Source: Streptomyces sp. TRM70350
GTDB taxonomy: Bacteria > Actinomycetota > Actinomycetes > Streptomycetales > Streptomycetaceae
Reading direction: 5' to 3'
Assembly (NCBI RefSeq): GCF_019219825.1
Contig: NZ_JAHUXH010000009.1
Coordinates: forward strand, 1-64,000
Length of the DNA: 64,000 nucleotides
The position numbers were made by a program, and so were the translations under genes. Of the stretch, positions 1-7,639 are shown in pieces; the first letter of the stretch is position 1, and every line of letters starts with the position of its first letter. The notes beneath the pieces were generated by a model. It was given only the letters and a program-made list of their open reading frames with translations, did not search any database and was not told the origin of the DNA.

Positions 1-20
1 TACGACTGCAGGGTCCCGCC

Positions 21-29
21 TGTGGATAA
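21..29 (-). promoter_or_regulatory. perfect DnaA-box-like 9-mer
   Basis: The plus strand reads TGTGGATAA, the reverse complement of the classical DnaA box TTATCCACA, 39 bp upstream of the helicase start. A single box is not evidence of an origin. It may simply lie in the helicase promoter. A second perfect copy lies at 6790-6798. Confidence 0.4.
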
Positions 30-68
30 CCGACTCACCCGTCTCCGCCGACCTGGCAGCATGGCCGT

Positions 69-2285
69 GTGACAGCAGCAACGCACTCCACCCTCTTCCC
101 GCAGGTACCGGACTCGGCCGACGCGGTACTGGAAGGGCTCGACCCCGAGCAGCGCGAGGTCGCCACCGCGCTGCACGGACCGGTGTGCGTGCTGGCAGGC
201 GCCGGCACCGGAAAAACCCGGGCGATCACCCACCGGATCGCCTACGGCGTGCGCGCCGGCATCCTGCAGCCTTCCAGCGTGCTCGCCGTCACCTTCACCA
301 ACCGGGCCGCCGGCGAGATGCGCGGCCGCCTCCGCCAACTCGGCGCCGCCGGGGTCCAGGCCCGTACGTTCCACTCGGCGGCCCTGCGTCAACTCCAGTA
401 CTTCTGGCCGAAAGCCGTCGGTGGTTCGATGCCCCGGCTGGTCGACCGCAAGGTCCAGCTCGTCGCCGACGCGGCCGCCGCCTGCCGTATCCGCCTGGAC
501 CGGGGCGAGTTGCGGGACGTCACCGGCGAGATCGAATGGTCCAAGGTCACCCAGACCGTCCCGTCCGACTACGCGTTCGCAGCCGCCAAGGCCGGCCGCG
601 AGGTGCCCCGTGATCCGGCCGAGATCGCCCAGGTCTACGCCGCCTACGAGGACCTCAAGCGGGACCGCGCGGTCATCGACTTCGAGGACGTCCTGCTGCT
701 GACCGTCGCCATCCTCCAGGACCGGCACGACATCGCCGACCAGGTGCGCGCCCAGTACCAGCACTTCGTGGTCGACGAGTACCAGGACGTCAGCCCTCTC
801 CAGCAGCGCCTGCTCGAACTCTGGCTCGGCGACCGGGACAACCTGTGCGTGGTCGGCGACGCCAGCCAGACGATCTACTCGTTCACAGGAGCAACACCCG
901 ACTACCTCCTCGACTTCCGCACCCGCCACCCAGGCGCCACCGTCGTCAAGCTGGTCCGCGACTACCGCTCCACGCCCCAGGTCGTCCACCTCGCCAACGG
1001 ACTGCTCGCCCAGGCCCACGGTCGCGCCGCCGACCATCGGCTGGAACTGGTCTCCCAGCGCCCCGCAGGCCCCGAGCCCGCCTACACCGAGTACACCGAC
1101 GAGCCCGCGGAGGCCGAGGGCGCCGCCCGCCGCATCCGCGAACTGCTCGACGCCGGGATCCCAGCCAGCGAAATCGCCGTCCTGTTCCGTACGAACGCCC
1201 AGTCCGAGACCTACGAGCAGGCGCTCGCCGACGCCGGGATTCCCTATCAGCTGCGCGGCGCCGAGCGGTTCTTCGACCGGCCCGAGGTGCGCAAGGCAGG
1301 CATCGCCCTGCGCGGCGCGGCCCGCTTCGGCGGCAACGACTCCCTCCTCGACGAGGCCGTCGACCTGCCCTCCCAGGTCCGGGCCGTGCTGTCCGGAGAG
1401 GGCTGGACGACCACGCCCCCGGCCGGCTCCGGTGCCGTCAGAGAGCGCTGGGAGTCCCTGGCCGCGCTCGTCAACCTCGCCCAGGACTTCGCCGCCGCCC
1501 AGCCCGGCGCCACCCTCGCCGACCTCGTCGCGGAACTCGACGAACGGGCGGGCGCCCAGCACGCCCCGACCGTGCAGGGCGTCACCCTCGCCTCCCTGCA
1601 CTCGGCCAAGGGCCTGGAGTGGGACGTCGTCTTCCTGGTCGGTGTCGCCGAGGGCATGATGCCGATCACCTACGCGAAGACGGACGAACAGATCGAGGAG
1701 GAACGCCGCCTCCTCTACGTCGGCGTCACCCGCGCCCGCTCACACCTGCACGTCTCCTGGGCACTCGCCCGCTCACCCGGCGGCCGCCCGAACCGCCGCC
1801 CCAGCCGCTTCCTCGACGGACTGCGCCCCGGCTCCGCCGCAGCCGCGGGCCGCGCCGGCGCCGGGGCCGCGGGCGGCATCGAACGCGGCTACTCCAGCGG
1901 AGGCGGAGCAAACGGCACAGGCGGCCCCGCCGCCCCACGACGGACGCAGCGCGCCCCCGCCCGCTGCCGGGTCTGCGGACGCACGCTCACCGACGCCGGT
2001 GAGATGAAGCTGATGCGCTGTGAGGACTGTCCCTCCGACATGGACGAGGGGCTGTACGAGCGGTTGCGGGACTGGCGTGCGGTTCAGGCCCGGCGCAGTG
2101 GTCAGCCCGCCTTCTGCGTCTTCACGGACAAGACACTCATGGCGATCGCCGAGGCCGCCCCGGACGAGGAGGGCGAGTTGGCACGCATCCCCGGCGTCGG
2201 CATGCGCAAGCTCAACCGCTACGGAGCCGACGTTCTGGCCATCTGCGCAGGCCAAGAGCCCGGGAGAGAGGAAGACGGGGACTGA
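69..2285 (+). CDS. uvrD2: UvrD2-type superfamily 1 DNA helicase with tetracysteine motif and HRDC domain
   Basis: This is an ATP-dependent 3'-5' DNA helicase of the UvrD/PcrA superfamily, expected to act in DNA repair or replication. The protein has 738 residues. The Walker A motif GAGTGKT is at residues 44-50, the Walker B/motif II VDEYQD near 235-240, LHSAKGLEWD near 511 and the motif VI region GVTRAR near 552. A CxxC...CxxC cluster (CRVC near 632, CEDC near 651) is followed by a C-terminal HRDC-like domain ending in a helix-hairpin-helix-like stretch IPGVGMRKL. The order helicase, four cysteines, HRDC is characteristic of actinobacterial UvrD2. The start is a GTG with no upstream alternative in frame. 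The gene is followed directly by the wblC leader, an arrangement conserved in actinomycetes (uvrD2-whiB7). Confidence 0.93.
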   Translation: MTAATHSTLFPQVPDSADAVLEGLDPEQREVATALHGPVCVLAGAGTGKTRAITHRIAYGVRAGILQPSSVLAVTFTNRAAGEMRGRLRQLGAAGVQARTFHSAALRQLQYFWPKAVGGSMPRLVDRKVQLVADAAAACRIRLDRGELRDVTGEIEWSKVTQTVPSDYAFAAAKAGREVPRDPAEIAQVYAAYEDLKRDRAVIDFEDVLLLTVAILQDRHDIADQVRAQYQHFVVDEYQDVSPLQQRLLELWLGDRDNLCVVGDASQTIYSFTGATPDYLLDFRTRHPGATVVKLVRDYRSTPQVVHLANGLLAQAHGRAADHRLELVSQRPAGPEPAYTEYTDEPAEAEGAARRIRELLDAGIPASEIAVLFRTNAQSETYEQALADAGIPYQLRGAERFFDRPEVRKAGIALRGAARFGGNDSLLDEAVDLPSQVRAVLSGEGWTTTPPAGSGAVRERWESLAALVNLAQDFAAAQPGATLADLVAELDERAGAQHAPTVQGVTLASLHSAKGLEWDVVFLVGVAEGMMPITYAKTDEQIEEERRLLYVGVTRARSHLHVSWALARSPGGRPNRRPSRFLDGLRPGSAAAAGRAGAGAAGGIERGYSSGGGANGTGGPAAPRRTQRAPARCRVCGRTLTDAGEMKLMRCEDCPSDMDEGLYERLRDWRAVQARRSGQPAFCVFTDKTLMAIAEAAPDEEGELARIPGVGMRKLNRYGADVLAICAGQEPGREEDGD

Positions 2286-2297
2286 TGCCAACTCGTC

Positions 2298-2338
2298 GAA
2301 AAAATAGTTTGCGCATGCCCCAGCAATCCCCATAGGTT
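2298..2338 (+). promoter_or_regulatory. wblC promoter with WhiB7/WblC-type AT-rich element
   Basis: An AT-rich block (GAAAAAATAG, 2298-2307) lies immediately upstream of a -35 hexamer TTGCGC (2309-2314), followed by an 18-bp spacer and a -10 hexamer TAGGTT (2333-2338). WhiB7-family proteins act with the primary sigma factor at promoters that carry an AT-rich stretch just upstream of the -35, so the layout suggests autoregulation. Transcription should start near 2345, giving a leader of about 600 nt before wblC. The assignment is inferred from sequence. Confidence 0.65.
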
Positions 2339-2449
2339 CTTACGCACGGGGACAGCGGCCTTCCTGAGGCCCTGATTCCGTGTTGTACTTGCATATCCGT
2401 CGGACTGGCTCACCCCAGTCCCCCGAGACGCCGAGAGGAGGCGAGTCCA

Positions 2450-2773
2450 GTGATCAGCATCAAGAACAGCACCACCAGCATCGACAAAATGACCGATCGC
2501 TCGGTCGCCTCCGTGTGCATGCTCGGCGCCTCCAACCCGGGCACCGGTCTGTCCGGCATTCGTGCCGTCCGTCCGGCGTCCTCCCTGTCCCTCGCGGGCC
2601 TTCCCGTCCGCGAGTGCGATGAGCGACCGACCAAGGCACTGGAAGCGGCAGTACTGGCACAGGCCCAGGCCTATGCCTTTACGGCGACCGGTGCCGGATT
2701 CCGGAAGCAGACGACGCAGCACCACCTGATGTGGGCCTTCCGTGGGCCAGAACCCTGGAGTGATCCAGCCTGA
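2450..2773 (+). CDS. 107-codon upstream ORF in the wblC leader
   Basis: This GTG-initiated ORF is preceded by a good Shine-Dalgarno sequence (GAGGAGG near 2435) and encodes 107 residues with no domain that I recognise. It is rich in Ser, Thr and Ala and has no transmembrane segment. Its stop codon lies only about 24 nt before the left arm of a strong intrinsic terminator, and it sits entirely within the inferred wblC leader transcript. In S. coelicolor and mycobacteria, wblC/whiB7 is known to be controlled by an upstream ORF whose translation is coupled to premature termination. I therefore read it mainly as a regulatory leader ORF, although a functional small protein cannot be excluded. Its last codons (2738-2748) can pair with the terminator's left arm. 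Confidence 0.65.
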   Translation: MISIKNSTTSIDKMTDRSVASVCMLGASNPGTGLSGIRAVRPASSLSLAGLPVRECDERPTKALEAAVLAQAQAYAFTATGAGFRKQTTQHHLMWAFRGPEPWSDPA

Positions 2774-2796
2774 TCGGCAGTCAGGCCGGCGCCTTC

Positions 2797-2840
2797 AGGG
2801 CCGCGGAACCCCATCCGGGATCCGCGGCCCTTCTGTTTGT
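2797..2840 (+). terminator. intrinsic terminator (attenuator) in the wblC leader
   Basis: The arms 2797-2807 (AGGGCCGCGGA) and 2821-2831 form a perfect 11-bp stem with a 13-nt loop, followed by the T-rich run TTCTGTTTGT. It lies between the upstream ORF stop and the wblC start, the position expected for a transcription attenuator. Confidence 0.8.
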
Positions 2841-2948
2841 CCCGAACGGGACGGCGGAGCGAAGGGGCTTCGGGACAAGAAAAGAACCCGGTACCAGCCG
2901 CCACCCGGTCCCACCGGACCGGAACGACCAGACGAGGAAGACGACACC

Positions 2949-3317
2949 GTGCAACTCGAAGCGCACGCCCCGTCCGTACCGCCTTCGGAAACGATCCCCC
3001 CGCCCGGCCTCACGGAGGACTCCACCTTGACCCCGCTCACCGCGCTCACCGCGCTCGACGACGCCATCGAGAACCTCGGCGTGCCCGTCCCCTGCCGTTC
3101 CTACGACCCGGAGGTCTTCTTCGCCGAGTCGCCGGCGGACGTCGAGTACGCCAAGTCCCTCTGCCGCACCTGCCCGCTGATCGAGGCCTGCCTCGCCGGC
3201 GCCAAGGAGCGGCGTGAGCCCTGGGGTGTTTGGGGTGGCGAGCTGTTCGTCCAGGGTGTCGTCGTCGCCCGGAAGCGGCCGCGTGGCCGCCCGCGCAAGA
3301 ACCCGGTCACGGCATGA
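2949..3317 (+). CDS. wblC: WblC (WhiB7-type) iron-sulfur transcription regulator
   Basis: This is a WhiB-family transcription factor of the WhiB7/WblC subgroup, which binds the primary sigma factor and activates intrinsic antibiotic-resistance genes when translation is inhibited. The 122-residue protein has four [4Fe-4S] ligands (C49, C72, C75, C81), the WhiB turn GVWGG (93-97) and a C-terminal AT-hook RGRPRK (112-117), the mark of the WhiB7 subgroup. I chose the GTG at 2949, with GAGGAAG about 8 nt upstream. The reading frame stays open further 5', but that extension would run through the attenuator hairpin and is not conserved-looking. The stop overlaps the next start (ATGA). Regulation is probably by autoactivation plus leader attenuation. 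Confidence 0.93.
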   Translation: MQLEAHAPSVPPSETIPPPGLTEDSTLTPLTALTALDDAIENLGVPVPCRSYDPEVFFAESPADVEYAKSLCRTCPLIEACLAGAKERREPWGVWGGELFVQGVVVARKRPRGRPRKNPVTA

Positions 3318-3637
3318 ACACCCCAGGAACGATCGACCGCCCTCTCACGCACGACCCCCAGAAGCAGGCCCCGATGAAGCCGTCCACCAACGAGCCCACC
3401 GGCTCCGCGACCCCAGATGTCACCACCACCGGCGCGAACGACTCGCGTCAGAACAGGACCCGAGAGATGCAACTCATCCCAGAAGCCCTGGCTCGTGCCC
3501 ATATGCACGACCGCCTGCGTGAGGCGCAGCAGCAGCGCCAGGCCATGCGGCTGGTGGCCGCCCGCCGTATGCAGCGCCGGGCCGAGCGCGCCTCGCGGCG
3601 CGCCCGGCGGGCGCTCGCCATGGCCGTCATGCAGTAA
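3314..3637 (+). CDS. small basic hypothetical protein downstream of wblC
   Basis: This 107-residue protein starts at the ATG overlapping the wblC stop by 4 nt, so it is translationally coupled to wblC. The N-terminal half is polar and apparently disordered. The C-terminal half is an Arg/Ala/Gln-rich helical segment (for example MHDRLREAQQQRQAMRLV) with a strongly positive charge. I recognise no domain. Co-transcription with wblC suggests it belongs to the antibiotic-stress response, perhaps binding nucleic acid or ribosomes, but that is speculation. Confidence 0.75.
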   Translation: MNTPGTIDRPLTHDPQKQAPMKPSTNEPTGSATPDVTTTGANDSRQNRTREMQLIPEALARAHMHDRLREAQQQRQAMRLVAARRMQRRAERASRRARRALAMAVMQ

Positions 3638-3687
3638 CCGCCACACCTCAAGCGGTGGCCTCCCGTCCCGAGGAGGCAGGTGCTTTC

Positions 3688-3727
3688 CCGCGGGGGCCGG
3701 TCCGGCCGAACGGACCGGCCCCCGCGG
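3688..3727 (+). terminator. 17-bp perfect hairpin terminator after the wblC operon
   Basis: The arms 3688-3704 and 3711-3727 are perfectly complementary over 17 bp with a 6-nt loop (GCCGAA). There is no T run, which is common for Streptomyces terminators. It lies 50 nt after the preceding stop. Confidence 0.75.
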
Positions 3728-3773
3728 TGCGTTGTACCCGCCGGTCCGCCGGTCACGGCGATATCGTCGCCGG

Positions 3774-3983
3774 ATGACGAGTCTTCCCGGAGGCAGCGAC
3801 AAGGGCGGCTCCGCCCCGGAACCCCGCCCCATCGTCTGCGCCCGCTGCGGCAACCAGGCCCGCGCGCCCCAGCCGACCTGGACCTGCTCCGTGGAGAACG
3901 GCAAGCGCCGCTACTTCTGCGAGGCCTGCTCTCGGGAGAACCTGAGGGCCATTGAGGGGCGACTGGATTCAGCGTGGTGGTGA
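3774..3983 (+). CDS. small zinc-ribbon-like protein
   Basis: This 69-residue protein starts at the ATG at 3774. It carries CARCGNQ and CEACS, that is two CxxC pairs separated by about 24 residues, which would form a zinc-ribbon or treble-clef knuckle. The N-terminus is Gly/Ser/Pro-rich. It stands alone between the terminator of the wblC operon and the convergent kinase gene. Its function is unknown. The four cysteines and the conserved-looking WTC...YFCEAC core argue that it is a real gene. Confidence 0.7.
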   Translation: MTSLPGGSDKGGSAPEPRPIVCARCGNQARAPQPTWTCSVENGKRRYFCEACSRENLRAIEGRLDSAWW

Positions 3984-4065
3984 GGGCAGGCGCCCACACC
4001 GCCGGATCGTGACCTGACTACCGCCCATGCACACCCCTACGAAAACGGCAGCCCAGCAACACGGC

Positions 4066-5439
4066 TCACGCCTCAGCCGCCGCCGAGCCCCCCTCCTCCA
4101 CCGCCTCCTCCGGCAGGAATCCCGGCAGCCACTCCTCCAGTTCCTCGCGCAGGCGGACCGTGGCGTTCAGCTGGCACAGGACGCCGATCGTGCTGAGGGT
4201 CACTCGGTGTATCAGGAGATACGCCGGGGGGAGGTTGAGCTGCTTGCCGAGTTGGTACGCGGGGGAGCGGATGTCGGCCACACGGGCCGCCTGGCTGCGC
4301 ATCCAGCCGCGGGTGAAGGTGAACTCGTCGACGCGGGCCGGTTCGATGATCGGCAGCAGGTAGTCGAGGACCGCGTCCGGGTCGAGTGCGATGGACTCCT
4401 TGACGAAGCCCTCGGCGCAGAGCAAGTCGTAGACGGCCTGTGCCTCGCCGTCCAGCGTCATGCGCAGGGAGTCGCCGATGGGGGTCGGCAGGCCGCCCGG
4501 GAGGCGGTCGACCGTGCCGAAGTCCAGGACGCCCAGACGCCAGTCGTCCTCCCCGGCCGGACCGCCTGGCAGGAGGCGGAAGTTGCCGGGGTGCGGGTCG
4601 GCGTGCAGCAGGCCCGTGCGGGCGGGGCCGGAGAAGAGGAAGCGGGCAAGGAGCTGGCCGGCGCGGTCGCGCTGCTCCTGGGTGCCGTCCGCGATGATCT
4701 CCGACAGCGGGACACCCTCGATCCACTCGGTGATCAGGACCTCGTCGCACTGGTGGACCACGGCGGGCACCACCACGTCCGGGTCGTCGGCGAACTCATC
4801 GGCGTGCGCCTGCTGGGCCTGGGCCTCCAGGCCGTAGTCCAGCTCCTCCGAGACGCGGTCCTTCAGCTCCGCGATCAGCGGCTTGATGTCCATGCCGGGG
4901 ATCAGCGGCCCCAACAGCCGTGCGAAGCGGCTCAGTTGGTTGAGGTCGGACAGCAGGGCCTCGCCGGCTCCCGGGTACTGCACCTTGATCGCGACCTCAC
5001 GGCCGTCGTGCCACACCCCGCGGTGCACCTGGCCGATCGATGCCGCCGCGGACGGCTTGTCCTCGAACTCCAGGAACAACTCCCGCCAGTCCTCGCCGAG
5101 CCGTTCCGCGAGCACCGCGTGCACGGTGCGCGTCGGCATCGGCGGCGCCGCGTCCTGGAGCTTGGTCAGGGCAGCCCGGTAGGGCCCGGCGATCTCCTCG
5201 GGCAGCGCCGACTCGAAGACGGACAGGGCCTGCCCGAACTTCATCGCGCCACCCTTGAGCTCGCCGAGCACCTTGAAGAGCTGCTCCGCGGTGCGCTGCT
5301 GCAGTTCGCGGCCGACGAGCTCCGCGGACTCGCCGACGATCCGCTTGCCCAGCCCCCAGGTCGCCCGCCCGGCGAAGCCGAGCGGCAGCGCGGCGAGCTT
5401 GGCGGTCCGGGTGACCGCTTTGCGGGGAAGATCAGACAT
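4066..5439 (-). CDS. ABC1/UbiB-family atypical protein kinase-like ATPase
   Basis: This 457-residue member of the ABC1/ADCK/UbiB atypical kinase family shows the family signatures in order: the KxGQ-type motif MKFGQ near residue 67, the Ala-rich nucleotide loop AAASIGQ near 131, the invariant Lys in VAIKVQYP near 152, the catalytic HADPHPGN near 282 and the metal-binding DFG in VLDFGTVDRL near 306. Family members support isoprenoid quinone metabolism or related lipid processes. The substrate here cannot be inferred. Its start overlaps the end of the upstream ThiF-like gene by 8 nt, so the two are almost certainly one transcript and translationally coupled. It ends opposite the small zinc-ribbon gene. 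Confidence 0.88.
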   Translation of the reverse strand: MSDLPRKAVTRTAKLAALPLGFAGRATWGLGKRIVGESAELVGRELQQRTAEQLFKVLGELKGGAMKFGQALSVFESALPEEIAGPYRAALTKLQDAAPPMPTRTVHAVLAERLGEDWRELFLEFEDKPSAAASIGQVHRGVWHDGREVAIKVQYPGAGEALLSDLNQLSRFARLLGPLIPGMDIKPLIAELKDRVSEELDYGLEAQAQQAHADEFADDPDVVVPAVVHQCDEVLITEWIEGVPLSEIIADGTQEQRDRAGQLLARFLFSGPARTGLLHADPHPGNFRLLPGGPAGEDDWRLGVLDFGTVDRLPGGLPTPIGDSLRMTLDGEAQAVYDLLCAEGFVKESIALDPDAVLDYLLPIIEPARVDEFTFTRGWMRSQAARVADIRSPAYQLGKQLNLPPAYLLIHRVTLSTIGVLCQLNATVRLREELEEWLPGFLPEEAVEEGGSAAAEA

Positions 5440-6661
5440 GCGCCCTCCAAGTCCCAGCCGGCCGCGCCGCGCCTGCCCGACGGCGTACGTCCGTTGACGA
5501 CCGTTCCACCGCCATTGTCTCTTGTGCCTCCCCGTCCTTTGAGGCGCGTTCCCCCTTGGCTTTCTCCGTACCCTTCTCCGCCGCCCCGCACGGGCATGCC
5601 GGATGCGCCCAGACGGGGCGCGCGTGCCACTGGAGGACCGGTACGGAGATCTCCCAGCGGGCTCCCGCGCTGGTCGGACGGCGGCCGTCGAGGAAGGCGA
5701 GGGCGTGCGCGGCCGTCAGGCCGGCCACCGTGGTGGCCAAGGTCACGTCGCACGGGCGGACGTGGCGGTGCCGGCCCGAGCGCCACTGGGCGACCAGGCG
5801 GGGCCAGGTCGGATCCCGGTCCGTCCGGCCCTCGTGCAGGCAGCGGGCGCAGCCCGTGTCGCCCGGGAGGACGAAGGGGCCGACCACGCCGGTGCCCTCG
5901 ACGACCCCGGCGTACAGGTGGGGCGTGCCGGAGGCGATCAGGGGCTCGGCGGTGTCCGGGGCGGGGGCGTGCACGGCGACGTCGTCGCGTGGGGCGAGGA
6001 CCACCAGGGAGAAACCCGGGTCGGCCGGTTCCGTCGGGGCCCGGTGATCGCGGCGGGGCGGGCGGTCCGGGGCGGCCCTGCGGACGACCCGGCGGGCGGC
6101 CTCGTCACGGCGCTCGCCGATGGACTCGGCGGGCAGCCCGCCCGGCGCCACGTCCCAGGGCTCGACGCAGCCGCCGTCGCGCACGTCCACCTCGCCGACG
6201 CCGGCGGCCGACAGCAGCGCCGCCACCGTGGCGCCCACGCGGCCGGCGCCGCGTACCTGCACCCGCAGGGAGCGGCGGGCGGCGAGGCGTCGGATCGCGT
6301 CGCCCGGCTCGGCGGTGGTCATGGACAGCGTGGCCAGGTCCGGGCGCAGCCGGTCGAGGACGGCCTGCTTGCCGCGCAGGGCGTCGGCGGCCGGTCCGCC
6401 GCCCTTGGCGTCGTCGAGGAGTCCGGATCGGGCCAGTCGCCGGATCAGTTCGTCGACGTGGCCGTCGGGCAGGTCCATCCGGCGGCCCTCCTCGCGCAGG
6501 AGCGGCAGCCCGCGTGTGCCGTTCAGCAGCTCAAGGAAGCTGCCCGTCGCGGTGGCCATCGGACCCAGCGTCATCGCGTGCGCCGGCGTCATGCCGAACT
6601 GCACGGTGTTGAGGTCGCGCCAGCCGCGCCGCAGCGCGGGTTTCACCATCGGATGCATCAC
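5432..6661 (-). CDS. ThiF/E1-like adenylyltransferase-fold protein
   Basis: This 409-residue protein has a Rossmann GxGxxG-type segment (VRGAGRVGATVAAL, near residues 137-150) followed by an acidic strand end, as in ThiF/MoeB/E1 proteins, and two Cys pairs (CARC near 269 and HPACPCG near 356) that could bind zinc. The N-terminal 110 residues resemble a winged-helix or leader-recognition module seen in ThiF-like proteins. The usual E1 catalytic Arg/Cys arrangement is not obvious, so enzymatic activation of a ubiquitin-like carrier is uncertain. It is coupled to the UbiB-like kinase gene by overlap. The start ATG at 6661 is immediately followed by a second ATG. Confidence 0.78.
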   Translation of the reverse strand: MMHPMVKPALRRGWRDLNTVQFGMTPAHAMTLGPMATATGSFLELLNGTRGLPLLREEGRRMDLPDGHVDELIRRLARSGLLDDAKGGGPAADALRGKQAVLDRLRPDLATLSMTTAEPGDAIRRLAARRSLRVQVRGAGRVGATVAALLSAAGVGEVDVRDGGCVEPWDVAPGGLPAESIGERRDEAARRVVRRAAPDRPPRRDHRAPTEPADPGFSLVVLAPRDDVAVHAPAPDTAEPLIASGTPHLYAGVVEGTGVVGPFVLPGDTGCARCLHEGRTDRDPTWPRLVAQWRSGRHRHVRPCDVTLATTVAGLTAAHALAFLDGRRPTSAGARWEISVPVLQWHARPVWAHPACPCGAAEKGTEKAKGERASKDGEAQETMAVERSSTDVRRRAGAARPAGTWRAHV

Positions 6662-6689
6662 AGGCCCCCGTAGTCAGGAAAGTCCCTGA

Positions 6690-6893
6690 ATGTCACTGTT
6701 CGGCGATGAGGTGGCCGGGTTGGTCCGGTCCGGCCGTGTCGTCGCCGACGAGTGCCAGCATGCCCGGCCTGGCGGTGTGGCGCCGAAAGTTATCCACAGG
6801 CGGGGAAAGTTTGTCGTACAAATCAAACGCATGGTGGGGGGATCGGAATCGAACCCTCCCGGACCCGGGACTTCCCCCGTGTGCAGCGGGTAA
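6690..6893 (+). CDS. possible small protein in the divergent intergenic region
   Basis: This is a 67-codon ORF starting with ATG and preceded by an AGGAAAG-like ribosome-binding site about 7 nt upstream. The first 30 codons have strong GC3 bias, as in real genes here. The second half loses that bias and crosses the DnaA-box-like site and the likely promoter of the metallopeptidase gene. No domain was recognised. It could equally be a chance ORF. Confidence 0.25.
   Translation: MSLFGDEVAGLVRSGRVVADECQHARPGGVAPKVIHRRGKFVVQIKRMVGGSESNPPGPGTSPVCSG
6790..6798 (+). promoter_or_regulatory. perfect DnaA-box-like 9-mer
   Basis: TTATCCACA occurs in a locally AT-richer stretch (6787-6835) between the divergent ThiF-like and metallopeptidase genes. 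It is isolated and may reflect regulation of the flanking genes by DnaA, or chance. Confidence 0.4.
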
Positions 6894-6902
6894 CGTCGGG
6901 GC

Positions 6903-7499
6903 GTGTCCGCCGACCCACTCCACCGCGCCGGAAAGCCGCACCGCGGCACGACGAGCCCGCCGCCGAGCGGTTCGAAGGCGAGCGTGATCGAGGTGCGCCG
7001 GAGCGCTCGTCGACGCCGGACGGTCTCCGCCTACCGCGAGGGCGATCGCACTGTCGTGCTCATCCCAGCCCGGATGTCCGAGGCCGAGGAGCGGCGCTGG
7101 GTGACCGTCATGCTCGACAAACTGGCCGCTCAGGAGAGCAAGCGGGTGCTGGGCGACGCCGAGTTGACCGAGCGTGCCGAGCGGCTGTCCGCCCAGTACT
7201 TCGACGGCCGCGCGCGGCCCACGTCGGTGCGCTGGGTCACCAACCAGAACACGCGCTGGGGTTCGTGCACCCCGTCCGAGGGCAGCATCCGCCTGTCGCA
7301 CCGGCTGCAGGGCATGCCCGAGTACGTCGTCGACTACGTACTCCTGCACGAGCTGGCGCATCTGCTGGTGCCCGGGCACGGGCCCCGCTTCTGGCGGCTG
7401 CTGGAGGTGTATCCGCGCACCGAGCGGGCCCGGGGCTATCTCGAAGGGGTGGTCGCCGCCGACCGGTTGCCGCATCTGCCCACCGCGCGCGGGGAGTGA
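6903..7499 (+). CDS. YgjP/DUF45-type zinc metallopeptidase (M48-like)
   Basis: This 198-residue protein starts with GTG. The signature NTRWGSCTP (residues 116-124) and the zincin motif HELAHLLVPGHG (HExxH plus a third His, near residues 149-160) place it in the YgjP/WLM-like family of single-domain soluble metallopeptidases. The two His and the Glu of HExxH are intact. Family members are poorly characterised, and eukaryotic relatives process DNA-protein crosslinks. The first 35 residues are polar and variable. It is probably monocistronic, since a 140-nt gap separates it from the next gene on the same strand. Confidence 0.85.
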   Translation: MSADPLHRAGKPHRGTTSPPPSGSKASVIEVRRSARRRRTVSAYREGDRTVVLIPARMSEAEERRWVTVMLDKLAAQESKRVLGDAELTERAERLSAQYFDGRARPTSVRWVTNQNTRWGSCTPSEGSIRLSHRLQGMPEYVVDYVLLHELAHLLVPGHGPRFWRLLEVYPRTERARGYLEGVVAADRLPHLPTARGE

Positions 7500-7639
7500 T
7501 CCCCCTCGCCGCACGTGCTTCGGGCGTGGCGGAGAAAGAGGTTGTGTACCGGGTCTGTACCGACTTCGTCCGGTGTCCGAGTTTGCCGTTAGCCTGGCGC
7601 GACGCACTCGCACTTCGGGATGGGGGACGGTCGTTACGC

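Noticed and set aside
4027..6612. Long plus-strand ORF of 861 codons opposite the UbiB/ThiF genes
   Set aside because: It has the composition of a high-GC antisense frame, covers two convincing minus-strand genes with clear motifs and matches no family.
6820..6893. GGTTCGATTCC-like T-arm on the minus strand suggesting a tRNA or selenocysteine tRNA
   Set aside because: The T stem does not pair, there is no matching acceptor strand and the anticodon arm has only four pairs. A complete cloverleaf cannot be drawn.
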